DNA of 64,000 bases from NCBI RefSeq assembly GCF_019039105.1, contig NZ_JAHPIV010000001.1, forward strand, positions 302,612 to 366,611. The letters run 5' to 3'. The notes beneath the pieces are model-generated. The model worked only from the letters and a program-made list of their open reading frames with translations, did not search any database and had not been told where the DNA came from. Position numbers and translations under genes: made by a program. The DNA comes from Desertibacillus haloalkaliphilus. GTDB taxonomy: Bacteria > Bacillota > Bacilli > Bacillales > KJ1-10-99. Positions 52,476-60,136 of this stretch are shown here, in pieces. Positions within the stretch are counted from its first letter, which is position 1. Every line of letters starts with the position of its first letter.

Positions 52476-52544
52476 TCAATGGCGCTCACCACTAATGCTT
52501 AATATAATAATAATGCCACCTCAACAAAGGAATTATTATTACAT

Positions 52545-52588
52545 AAAAAAACGCATGTGTGCTATTAAGCCACATACGTTTTCATTCA
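52545..52588 (-). terminator. Terminator of patB
   Basis: Minus strand: AACGTATGTGGC...GCACACATGCGTT stem and T run TTTTTT. Confidence 0.75.
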
Positions 52589-52591
52589 TCT

Positions 52592-53767
52592 TTAAAATTC
52601 CTGTTCTTGATATGCACGCTTCAACCGTTCAAGCCCCTCTGTTAAGGTTTGACGTGGACAAGCGATGTTCATGCGCTCAAAGTCTTTGCCTTCCTCTCCA
52701 AAAGTACTCCCGTGACTTAAGGCAACTTTCGCCTTGTCCTCAAGCCATTTTCGTCTTTCTGCAGCGGTCATCCCTAACTCGCTGCAGTCTAACCAAACTA
52801 AATAAGTCCCTTCTGGCTCAACAACCTTAATTTTTGGCATATGCTCGCCAACAAAGTTAATCACATAGCGTAAGTTATCTTCTAGATAGGCTCTTAGCTC
52901 CGTTAGCCATGGCTTTCCATGACGATATGCGGCTTCTGTTGCGACACTAGCGAATAAATTAGGCATAAATAAAAATTGATTTTGCAAATGCTTGGCAAAT
53001 TTTTTATAGTATTGCTCATTTTCAATAACTGTAATTGACGATTGAATCCCTGCTAAATTAAACGTTTTACTTGGAGCAAGGCAAGTGATTGTCCGATTGG
53101 CAGTATCGCTTGATAGACTTGCAAACGGCACGTGATGGTGACCGTTTAACATAAGGTCGGCATGAATTTCATCAGAAATCACAAGTAGATCGTGCTTTTT
53201 ACAAATCTCAGCTAACCGTTGCAGCTCCTCTTTTGACCAAACTCTCCCTGCTGGGTTATGTGGGTTACATAGGATAAGCATTTTCGTATGTTCGTCGATG
53301 CTAGCTTCTAGGTGATCGAAATCGAATCGGTATTGTTTTCCGTCAAACTGAAGTGGATTTTTAACAAGTCTGCGGTTCACATTTGTAACCACACTATAGA
53401 ACGGATAGTACACCGGGGTTTGTATGATGATTTTATCGTCTTCATCCGTAAACGCCTGAATCAATTGCGTGATCGTCGGTACAACCCCCGCTGTGTACTG
53501 CAGTGCTTTCGGATCAACGGTCCAGCCATATTCTGTTTTAAACCAGTTAACGACGGCTTGATCAAGTGATTCTGGTCGCACCGTATATCCTAAAATCCCG
53601 TGCTCAACCTTTTCTTGGATTGCTTCTAACACGGCCTCTGGTGCGCGAAAATCCATATCAGCTACCCACATGGGCCAAAGATCTTTTCCATTATAAAGCT
53701 TATCTACAGCATCCCATTTTGTTGAATTCGTATTTGTGCGGTCAATGACTTTATCAAAATTCCCCAT
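52592..53767 (-). CDS. patB: PLP-dependent C-S lyase PatB/MalY
   Basis: A 391-residue aminotransferase-fold (class I/II) enzyme of the MalY/PatB cystathionine beta-lyase group. It has the start DKVIDRTNTNSTKWD, the HNPAGRVWSKEEL substrate region and the PLP Lys in LAPSKTFNLAGIQSS (about residue 234). It cleaves C-S bonds in cystathionine or cysteine conjugates; exact substrate unknown. Downstream of the mutT-type gene (divided by about 40 bp), probable shared operon. Confidence 0.94.
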   Translation of the reverse strand: MGNFDKVIDRTNTNSTKWDAVDKLYNGKDLWPMWVADMDFRAPEAVLEAIQEKVEHGILGYTVRPESLDQAVVNWFKTEYGWTVDPKALQYTAGVVPTITQLIQAFTDEDDKIIIQTPVYYPFYSVVTNVNRRLVKNPLQFDGKQYRFDFDHLEASIDEHTKMLILCNPHNPAGRVWSKEELQRLAEICKKHDLLVISDEIHADLMLNGHHHVPFASLSSDTANRTITCLAPSKTFNLAGIQSSITVIENEQYYKKFAKHLQNQFLFMPNLFASVATEAAYRHGKPWLTELRAYLEDNLRYVINFVGEHMPKIKVVEPEGTYLVWLDCSELGMTAAERRKWLEDKAKVALSHGSTFGEEGKDFERMNIACPRQTLTEGLERLKRAYQEQEF

Positions 53768-53806
53768 GATCGCGAATCCCCCTCTTTTCGTTACATATGT
53801 TAAAAA

Positions 53807-54202
53807 TTAACATGATGATGTAATCTTTTCAACTGTTTCGACATCCGCAGGTGCCCATCTAAGCTCTTTTAATTGATTGAAAGTACACCAACGAACCTCA
53901 TCATGTTCGGTTGCTTTTGGCACACCTGACGTAAGTGTAGCCCAAAACGTATGTAAATGGACGATTTTATCACTGTATTCATAAACAGTATCTGTAATTT
54001 TGTCTTTGACAACAATGTCGCAATCAAGCTCTTCATGAATCTCCCGACGTAGTGCTTCTTCTAACTGCTCACCTTGTTTTACCTTACCACCTGGAAATTC
54101 CCACAGATTAGCCTCCGCCATCTTTTCTGAGCGTAACGCCGTAAACACTTGCTCATTCTCATTTTTAATAACCGCAGCAACAACGGTAATGGTTCTTTTC
54201 AC
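53807..54202 (-). CDS. MutT-type Nudix hydrolase
   Basis: A 131-residue Nudix protein starting VKRTITVVAAVIKNENEQVF. The Nudix box is GGKVKQGEQLEEALRREIHEELDC (about residues 38-61). Family members remove oxidised nucleotides such as 8-oxo-dGTP. GTG 54202 has GGGGGG 6 bp upstream, whereas the longer TTG start at 54226 lacks one. Immediately downstream is patB. Confidence 0.92.
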   Translation of the reverse strand: MKRTITVVAAVIKNENEQVFTALRSEKMAEANLWEFPGGKVKQGEQLEEALRREIHEELDCDIVVKDKITDTVYEYSDKIVHLHTFWATLTSGVPKATEHDEVRWCTFNQLKELRWAPADVETVEKITSSC

Positions 54203-54309
54203 CTTTCTCCCCCCTTCTTCCTTCAATCAACGTCTTTTTCCTCAGTAAAAGGCGGCGCGAGTAAGCGCAACGCCCTTCCCTGACTACTCCTCCTTGTTCG
54301 CGCACCCCA

Positions 54310-54468
54310 TTAGCTTAAGGATGGCTTCATTCGTTTTGCTTGTCGCTGAAGGGATTCGCGAACTTCCACTTCAAGCATATCTTCAGCCAATTCTTCATGA
54401 TCCGTATTTAATGGACGAGGGTCATTATTATTTCTTGACGATTGTCCATTCCAATTTTTCTCAACCAT
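54310..54468 (-). CDS. Small protein, 52 aa
   Basis: MVEKNWNGQSSRNNNDPRPL, then NTDHEELAEDMLEVEVRESL, ending QRQAKRMKPSLS. AGGAGGGG lies 5-6 bp before the ATG, a strong site. Asn/Arg/Glu-rich N-terminus and a helical C-terminus give the look of a small spore-related protein, but no homologue is recalled. The upstream region for the mutT-type gene is separate. Confidence 0.6.
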   Translation of the reverse strand: MVEKNWNGQSSRNNNDPRPLNTDHEELAEDMLEVEVRESLQRQAKRMKPSLS

Positions 54469-54559
54469 TGTATCCCCTCCTTGTCCCATAGTCTACTGAA
54501 AAAAACTGAAAACATTCATTGCTGATCTTTCCATGTATGTAAAATTAGGTTTAAAAAAA

Positions 54560-54652
54560 GAAACACTGGACATACTAACAACTAGATTGCGGTTATACCG
54601 AATCTTCCTCTCCCCTTTAACGCTACAGTGGTTACCACTGTAGCGTTTTTTA
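54560..54652 (+). ncRNA. Candidate small RNA 1 (orphan terminator with C-rich leader)
   Basis: AACGCTACAGTGG-TTA-CCACTGTAGCGTT (54619-54647) is a perfect 13-bp stem followed by TTTTTA, preceded by TTCCTCTCCCCTTT. No plus-strand gene lies upstream in the preceding kilobases before the kinase terminator. The 5' end is not determined; 54560 is a guess. Confidence 0.4.
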
Positions 54653-54699
54653 TATGTGTCTCCTCAAAGGTCGCTCTTTACCTTTGAGGAGATATATAT

Positions 54700-54790
54700 G
54701 TAATGAGCGAAGTCGCTACCATGTTTTAAGGACTACGATGGGTGGTTTCCCCAGCGTAGGCCGCGTAGCGTACGAAGCCATTACATCTTT
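54700..54790 (+). repeat. Dispersed repeat shared with 32040-32128
   Basis: AATGAGCGAAGTCGCTAC, then GTGGTTTCCCCAGCG, then GCGTAGCGTACGAAGCCATTA, matching the leuS leader copy on the other strand. Intergenic. Confidence 0.7.
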
Positions 54791-54907
54791 TGTCAAAGGT
54801 ATGCTTTTAACCTTTTAGCGATGAAACTTCCAGCTTCCCCCGAACATAACAACTCAGGCGAGCGGAAATGATAATACTGAACCGACAACAAGGGGAGGTT
54901 TTTCTCT

Positions 54908-55033
54908 GTGAGTAAACGCTCTAAATCAAAACGCTTTATGCAAAAAAGCAAAGATGCCGTTCAACCACGTAACCAAAAAGGCCGAATTACGATTTCTAAA
55001 TTCGGCGATGCACTTGAAGATAAACAAAAATAA
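54908..55033 (+). CDS. Small basic protein, 41 aa
   Basis: VSKRSKSKRFMQKSKDAVQ, then PRNQKGRITISKFGDALEDKQK (GTG start at 54908). AAGGGGAGG about 9 bp upstream and a strong terminator 10 bp after the stop suggest a real single-gene transcript. Lys/Arg-rich N-terminus; may be a small spore or nucleoid-associated protein, but that is a guess. Confidence 0.6.
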   Translation: MSKRSKSKRFMQKSKDAVQPRNQKGRITISKFGDALEDKQK

Positions 55034-55044
55034 CGACCATACCC

Positions 55045-55085
55045 CCTTAAGCTTGAGGATTCATTCGTATCCTCAAGCTTTTTTA
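55045..55085 (+). terminator. Terminator of the 41-aa gene
   Basis: AAGCTTGAGGAT...ATCCTCAAGCTT stem followed by TTTTTA. Confidence 0.85.
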
Positions 55086-55179
55086 TATTTTTACGGTTTT
55101 TTTAGTTGTACGAGCACGACTTTCTGAATAAGATGTACGAGCCATAAATTTTCGGAACCGCTTGGAGGTGCCCGTACAT

Positions 55180-55806
55180 ATGAGTATTTTCTTTAGCTAT
55201 ATTATTTTAGGTTTATCACTCGCTGCTCCGATCGGTCCTGTCAATGCAGCTCAATTAGACAAAGGGATCAAAGGAGGTTTCCTACACGCTTGGCTTGTAG
55301 GGCTTGGGGCCACCATTGCTGATGCGATTTATATGATGCTCGTTTATTTAGGCGTGGTCCATTTTCTCGAGGTTTCATTTATGCAGACATTTCTCTGGTC
55401 CTTTGGCTTTTTTGTATTAGTCTATACCGGGATTGAGAGTTTGTTTGGCGCTGGCAAAGTCGAAGCAAATATGAGAAGTAGTAGGGAATCACATGCGAGA
55501 TCTTTTTTTTACGGATTTTTCATGTCGCTCACGAACCCTCTAACGATTTTGTTCTGGTTAGGGATTTTCGGGTCGATTTTAGCGAAAACAGCTTCATCCT
55601 ATGGGACAAATGAGCTGATTCTGTATAGTGCTGCGATTTTTATCGGGATCACACTATGGGATGTAACGATGGCAGGACTTGCGAGCAGCTTCCGCAAATT
55701 TTTAACGAACCGATTATTGAAAGGTATTTCTTATTTGTCCGGTCTGTCGTTGATTGGCTTCGGACTCTATTTTGGCTATCAAGCGTTACAAGCTCTGTTT
55801 CAATAG
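55180..55806 (+). CDS. LysE-family amino acid exporter
   Basis: A 208-residue membrane protein with about six helices of the LysE/RhtB family. The hallmark is near the N-terminus (SLAAPIGPVNAAQL), and GYFMSLTNP-like FFMSLTNPLTILFWLGIF is seen mid-protein. It exports amino acids or related compounds; substrate unknown. ATG 55180 has GGAGGTG 10 bp upstream (the frame opens at TTG 55162). Convergent with the APC permease gene. Confidence 0.93.
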   Translation: MSIFFSYIILGLSLAAPIGPVNAAQLDKGIKGGFLHAWLVGLGATIADAIYMMLVYLGVVHFLEVSFMQTFLWSFGFFVLVYTGIESLFGAGKVEANMRSSRESHARSFFYGFFMSLTNPLTILFWLGIFGSILAKTASSYGTNELILYSAAIFIGITLWDVTMAGLASSFRKFLTNRLLKGISYLSGLSLIGFGLYFGYQALQALFQ

Positions 55807-55828
55807 GCCTCACGGTGACCGTGTTCGC

Positions 55829-57193
55829 TCATTCAAGACGATCGAATACGGTCGATTTTGGTTTCTCGCCCTCAGTCTTCTTCCACATCCGTGACATGAT
55901 TAAGGTCACAAGAGCAATAACAACGAGAAAGATCAGGCTTACGTAAAGGCCTGGACGACTCGTATCATGCACAAGTGTTCCACCTACCGCTATCAAAATC
56001 AATACCATACCTAAGATTCGTTTTATTTTCTCTCCTGTTGATAATGAAAGCAGTCGCCCGAACGAGCCTAGAATAAACACCCAGTTGTATAAGAGCATCA
56101 AGCCAGCTGCGGTCGTTAAGTACTCATAGATTTTTCCTGGCATGAGGAGTGCTAATAAGACAGAGATCCCAGCGCCTAATGTCGTAACACCAATTGCAGG
56201 CAGGGCGACTCTTCCTTTTACCTTTTTAGAAAGAAATGCTGGTGCGTCTCGGTCTTCAGCCAGTGTTACAAGAATACGAATCACTGCAAATAAGGCGGCC
56301 ACCATCGTTGAAAAGCCAGCGATGATTAACACCGCATTGAAGACATGCGGAACATAAGGGAGGTTATATTGGTTTAAAGCCAGAACAAATGGGCTTTTAT
56401 CCGTTGTCATCGCCTGCCATGACACCATTGTAAGTGCAAGTCCAATTGAAACGACATAAATCAACGTTAAACCAAATAACATGATTTTCCCTGACTTTGG
56501 TGCCTCTTTTTTATCTTTAAGACGAATCGCTAAAAGCCCCATAATTTCAATCCCTGCAAATGCATAAAAGCCGTAAATGACTGATGACCAAAGTCCAGTC
56601 ACCCCACCTGGAAAAAATCCTGAGAGTGTCTTTGGCACATTTGTTTCCCCATTACCTTCACCCAAAAGACCAAACAATGCCGCAACAGCAAGGATGATGA
56701 ACATGACGATCGCTGCAATTTTCAGAACGGCAAACAGCCCCTCCACACGGTCGAAACCTTTTGTTCCAGTAATAATAACGATAATACCTAGAATCGCATA
56801 GCCGCTTGCAAATAGCCAGAGCGGAACATCCGGGAGCCAAAAGCGAGAAAAAATGGCTAGCGCGGTCATTTGACTGCCCATGATTAACATTTCCGATGCC
56901 CAATACACCCAACCGCTTGTAAAGCCAGCCCAGCGCCCATAGGCATTTTTGGCATATGTACGAAATGATCCTTTCTGTGGATCAGCTACAGTCATTTTTG
57001 CCAGGGCTTCATAAACTACATATGTCCCAATCGCTGCCAGCACAAAAGAGAGCATGACGGCAGGACCAGCCATGCTAATCGCAATGCTAGAACCGAGAAA
57101 GAAACCCGTTCCGATAATACTTGCGATTCCAAGCATTGATAATTGCCACCATTTTAACTTACTCTCCCCCTGATTACCGGAATTAACCTTCAT
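55829..57193 (-). CDS. APC-family amino acid permease
   Basis: A 454-residue protein with 12 hydrophobic segments of the amino acid-polyamine-organocation family. The N-terminus KWWQLSMLGIASIIGTGFFLGSSIAI carries the GxxIGTGFF motif of helix 1. LAKMTVADPQKGSFRTYAK and the helix 6 region FYAFAGIEIMGLLAIRLKDKKEAPKSG are also family-like. Substrate cannot be told. ATG 57193 has GGGGGTG 6 bp upstream and is preferred over GTG 57202. Confidence 0.94.
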   Translation of the reverse strand: MKVNSGNQGESKLKWWQLSMLGIASIIGTGFFLGSSIAISMAGPAVMLSFVLAAIGTYVVYEALAKMTVADPQKGSFRTYAKNAYGRWAGFTSGWVYWASEMLIMGSQMTALAIFSRFWLPDVPLWLFASGYAILGIIVIITGTKGFDRVEGLFAVLKIAAIVMFIILAVAALFGLLGEGNGETNVPKTLSGFFPGGVTGLWSSVIYGFYAFAGIEIMGLLAIRLKDKKEAPKSGKIMLFGLTLIYVVSIGLALTMVSWQAMTTDKSPFVLALNQYNLPYVPHVFNAVLIIAGFSTMVAALFAVIRILVTLAEDRDAPAFLSKKVKGRVALPAIGVTTLGAGISVLLALLMPGKIYEYLTTAAGLMLLYNWVFILGSFGRLLSLSTGEKIKRILGMVLILIAVGGTLVHDTSRPGLYVSLIFLVVIALVTLIMSRMWKKTEGEKPKSTVFDRLE

Positions 57194-57329
57194 ACGATTC
57201 ACCCCCGAGCTTCTGTGCTCCTATTTTGCGAAGGAAGTCAGAGGTTTATGTACACATTCATTGATAAAAAAAATTTGAGCAATCTATGTATAACATTTCA
57301 AAAATTAGGAGATAACTACTATTATAGGT

Positions 57330-57403
57330 TGGTAATGTCATTTTAAGTTTATCATTCTCTCCCCCTTTTTACGCGCTATAGCACCGTTGCTATAGCGTTT
57401 TTT
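57330..57403 (+). ncRNA. Candidate small RNA 2 (orphan terminator with C-rich leader)
   Basis: CGCTATAGCA-CCGT-TGCTATAGCG (57374-57397) followed by TTTTTTA, preceded by TCTCTCCCCCTTTTT. The only plus-strand sequence upstream is the short gap from the divergent permease gene. A weak promoter (TTCAAA-N17-TATTAT) could start it near 57330. Same layout as candidate 1. Confidence 0.4.
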
Positions 57404-57420
57404 ATTAAAGCACTGATATT

Positions 57421-57486
57421 CGCTCGACCCTGACCGAGAAGCCAAAGGCACCGCAAACGGCTGACGCCGTTTGGGGTCTTGCTAGG
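57421..57486 (-). repeat. Dispersed structured element, internally deleted copy E
   Basis: Minus strand: CTAGCAAGACCCCAAACGGC-GTCA-GCCGTTTGCGG joined directly to GCCTTTGGCTTCTCGG and GGTCGAGCG. The middle hairpin and the 5' arm of hairpin 3 are missing, while the closing pair C-G of hairpin 1 is kept. Confidence 0.75.
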
Positions 57487-57536
57487 AGGGGGGTATCTTA
57501 ACAAGCTAAGGTAATGTTCGTATAGATGATTCAAAT

Positions 57537-57566
57537 CAGGAAAGGGAGCTGTTACACACAGCTCCC
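57537..57566 (-). terminator. Terminator of the sucrose operon
   Basis: Minus strand: AGGGAGCTGT-GTGTA-ACAGCTCCCTTT. Confidence 0.75.
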
Positions 57567-57572
57567 TAAACT

Positions 57573-59027
57573 TTATTTATAAATTGAATGTATGTCCCAC
57601 TTGCGAATTCGACACTTCACTGACTGCCCACTTAAAAACGATAATAGTTGCTCTCCTGTTGGGAAGATCCTTGCTGTAAACACCTCTTCACCATCATTAA
57701 TAAACAGTTCAATCGACGAGTGATCGAGATAGATTCTTAATGAATGAAGCTCGTCAAGCGCGCATTGACGGACCTCTACTTCATCAGATGTAAACTTTTT
57801 TCTCTCAAGTGTAAAAAGTGATTGTTCTCGGTCAAAAACAACTTTAGCCGTTTCACTAATGTTTATTTCAAAGTGATTCGGATGCTCAGCAAAATCATCA
57901 ATGATCAGTTCGATCGCTCCACCTTCAATGCCAGCAAGTGTCTGCCCCTGTTCTGAAATGGTTACTCGATCATAGGAAACACCTTCACTACGAAGGTTTG
58001 TTAACTCTTCAACTGGTTTCTGGTAGAGTTTACTACCCACAAGCTTTAATTCTCGTGGGATTGTCATCGCATGAATCCAGTGATGGTCAATCGTTGGATG
58101 CTCATCTTCATATTGTTCTGGCACCCCCATCCAAGCAAACAATAAGCGGCGCCCGTAGCGATCCACCATTGTTTGTGGCGCATAAAATTCAAAGCCACGA
58201 TCTAATTCTGTAAATGAACCGTGGCGATACGTCGCTGTTTCATAATCCAGTTCACCTATGAAATAGCCTGATTGGTACGTGTTTTGATAATAGGTACCTG
58301 TTGGCTCGAGTCCTTGCGGGGAAACAATCAAAATGTCTTGTCCATTTAAATGAAAAAGATCTGGACATTCCCACATATATCCAAACTCATCTAACTGATC
58401 TGAATGTGAACCAGTGATTGCCCCGCGATACTGCCAATCCACTAGATTTTCAGATTGAAAGAGAACGGCTTTTCCTTCCTGTTGCTCACTTTGTGCTCCG
58501 ATAATCATATACCAGCTATCGTTATGCTTCCAAACCTTCGGATCACGGAAATGTGCCGTATAACCTTTAGGCAGCGTAAGGACAACTCCTTTTTTCGTAA
58601 AAGTGATCCCATCCTCACTTTCAGCGAGACATTGATACGTCTCACGATTTCCTTGCTCATCTTTGACATTACCCGTATAAAAAAGCTTCAGCTTCCCATC
58701 ATGATCAATGGCACTTCCTGAGTAACAGCCATTTTTTTCGAACCATTCGCTTGGCGCGAGGGCAGTGTTTTCTGATTGCCAAGTGACTAAATCCTTTGAG
58801 GAGTAATGACCCCAAAACTTGGCACCATGCGCTGTTTTGAACGGATTCCATTGATAAAAAAGGTGATACGTCCCGTTCCAGTCAATAAATCCGTTTGGAT
58901 CATTTAATAATCCAACTGGTGGCATGATATGAAAATCTAGGCGGTATTTATCTGCCTGAACAGACGATTGGTGCTTTTCTACCTCCAAAGTGGCTTGTTT
59001 CATTAACTCTTGTTCTCGCTCAGTCAT
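57573..59027 (-). CDS. sacA: Sucrose-6-phosphate hydrolase (GH32)
   Basis: A 484-residue GH32 beta-fructosidase that cleaves sucrose 6-phosphate, the product of the PTS, into glucose 6-phosphate and fructose. The nucleophile region is PPVGLLNDPNGFIDW (Asp about 41), followed by FRDPKVW (transition-state Asp) and WECPDLF (acid/base Glu). No signal peptide, consistent with an intracellular phospho-sugar substrate. Last gene of the operon scrK-adjacent; GGAGCTG precedes the ATG. Confidence 0.97.
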   Translation of the reverse strand: MTEREQELMKQATLEVEKHQSSVQADKYRLDFHIMPPVGLLNDPNGFIDWNGTYHLFYQWNPFKTAHGAKFWGHYSSKDLVTWQSENTALAPSEWFEKNGCYSGSAIDHDGKLKLFYTGNVKDEQGNRETYQCLAESEDGITFTKKGVVLTLPKGYTAHFRDPKVWKHNDSWYMIIGAQSEQQEGKAVLFQSENLVDWQYRGAITGSHSDQLDEFGYMWECPDLFHLNGQDILIVSPQGLEPTGTYYQNTYQSGYFIGELDYETATYRHGSFTELDRGFEFYAPQTMVDRYGRRLLFAWMGVPEQYEDEHPTIDHHWIHAMTIPRELKLVGSKLYQKPVEELTNLRSEGVSYDRVTISEQGQTLAGIEGGAIELIIDDFAEHPNHFEINISETAKVVFDREQSLFTLERKKFTSDEVEVRQCALDELHSLRIYLDHSSIELFINDGEEVFTARIFPTGEQLLSFLSGQSVKCRIRKWDIHSIYK

Positions 59028-59054
59028 GTCTACAGCTCCTTTGCTTTTGTTTCA

Positions 59055-60008
59055 TCATGAACGGCTCTGTAAAACGTCTTTCACTTGTTCAAGCGTAGGT
59101 AAAGCTGTCATGGCCCCTTTTGTCGCTGCTGCTAATCCACCTGATACGCTTGCAAATTCCATCATTTCTTTTAACTGTTGCACAGTCATCTCTGAAAAAG
59201 AACCTTCATATTGGTCCAGCTGATAAAGAATACCTGATACGAAGGCATCGCCTGCTCCTGTCGTATCCACTGTCTCTACAGTCATCGCTGGGACGTGAGT
59301 CAGTGAATCCTGATAATAAAGGTAACTTCCACCTGCCCCAAGCGTAATTAATAAGGCTGGAATGTTATAGTCTTTGAGCGCTTGAACTCCTGCTTCGATC
59401 TCCTTGAATCCTGTAATAAACTCAAGCTCTTCTTCTGAAATTTTTACAAGGTCAGCTTCACTTAGCATTGAAACAATCGTTTCACGGGCTGTCGTCTCAT
59501 CAGGCCATAGCGATAACCGCAAATTCGGATCATAAGAGATGAACAAGCCCTGTTCTTTGGCAAGTTGAACCGCTGTTTTTGTCGCCGTTTTTGCCGGCTC
59601 ACTAATTAAACTAATCGATCCAAAATGAAGGATGTTATGATCTGTGAACAACGATGGATCAACTTCATCAGTCGTTAGCATCCGATCTGCACTTGGGTCA
59701 ATATAAAAGTCAAAGCTTCGCTCACCATGCTGATCAAGCGTTACAAACACAACCCCCGTCCTCGTATCCGTTGTTAAATGCATGTGGTCCGTTCCAACGT
59801 TATAGCGCTCAAGCGTTTCTTTTAAAAAACGACCGAGGACATCGTCACCAACTTTGCCTAAAAACGTTGATTTTGCTCCTAGACGCGCAAGACCGACAGC
59901 AACATTTGCTGGTGCACCGCCTGGGCTTTTTTGAAATGAAAGGTTCTCTTTATCAAGCGGGATAAAGTCGATTAACGCCTCACCTAAACTAATAACTCCA
60001 TGTTTCAT
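59055..60008 (-). CDS. scrK: Fructokinase (PfkB family)
   Basis: A 317-residue PfkB-family sugar kinase phosphorylating fructose released by SacA. N-terminal GEALIDFIP and PGGAPANVAVGLARLGAKS (signature 1) and the C-terminal VETVDTTGAGDAFVSGILYQL (signature 2, catalytic Asp in GAGDAF) are clear. Located between the PTS gene and sacA. A terminator-like hairpin lies upstream at 60029-60122, so expression could be lower than that of the PTS gene. GGAGGGAAAGC precedes the ATG. Confidence 0.95.
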   Translation of the reverse strand: MKHGVISLGEALIDFIPLDKENLSFQKSPGGAPANVAVGLARLGAKSTFLGKVGDDVLGRFLKETLERYNVGTDHMHLTTDTRTGVVFVTLDQHGERSFDFYIDPSADRMLTTDEVDPSLFTDHNILHFGSISLISEPAKTATKTAVQLAKEQGLFISYDPNLRLSLWPDETTARETIVSMLSEADLVKISEEELEFITGFKEIEAGVQALKDYNIPALLITLGAGGSYLYYQDSLTHVPAMTVETVDTTGAGDAFVSGILYQLDQYEGSFSEMTVQQLKEMMEFASVSGGLAAATKGAMTALPTLEQVKDVLQSRS

Positions 60009-60028
60009 TGCTTTCCCTCCGTTCTGTT

Positions 60029-60122
60029 AAAAAAAGAGAGCCGTTCATCCACGACGATCCCCCCTCGTTTTAGTAGTCTCTCGAGGTGAATATAGCTTGG
60101 CTTTTTTACGACAGCTCTCTCC
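60029..60122 (-). terminator. Internal hairpin terminator between PTS and fructokinase genes
   Basis: Minus strand: AGAGAGCTGT...ACGGCTCTCTTTTTTT with a long inner loop. It could lower expression of scrK-sacA relative to the PTS gene. Confidence 0.6.
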
Positions 60123-60136
60123 TAATCAACTTGTTT

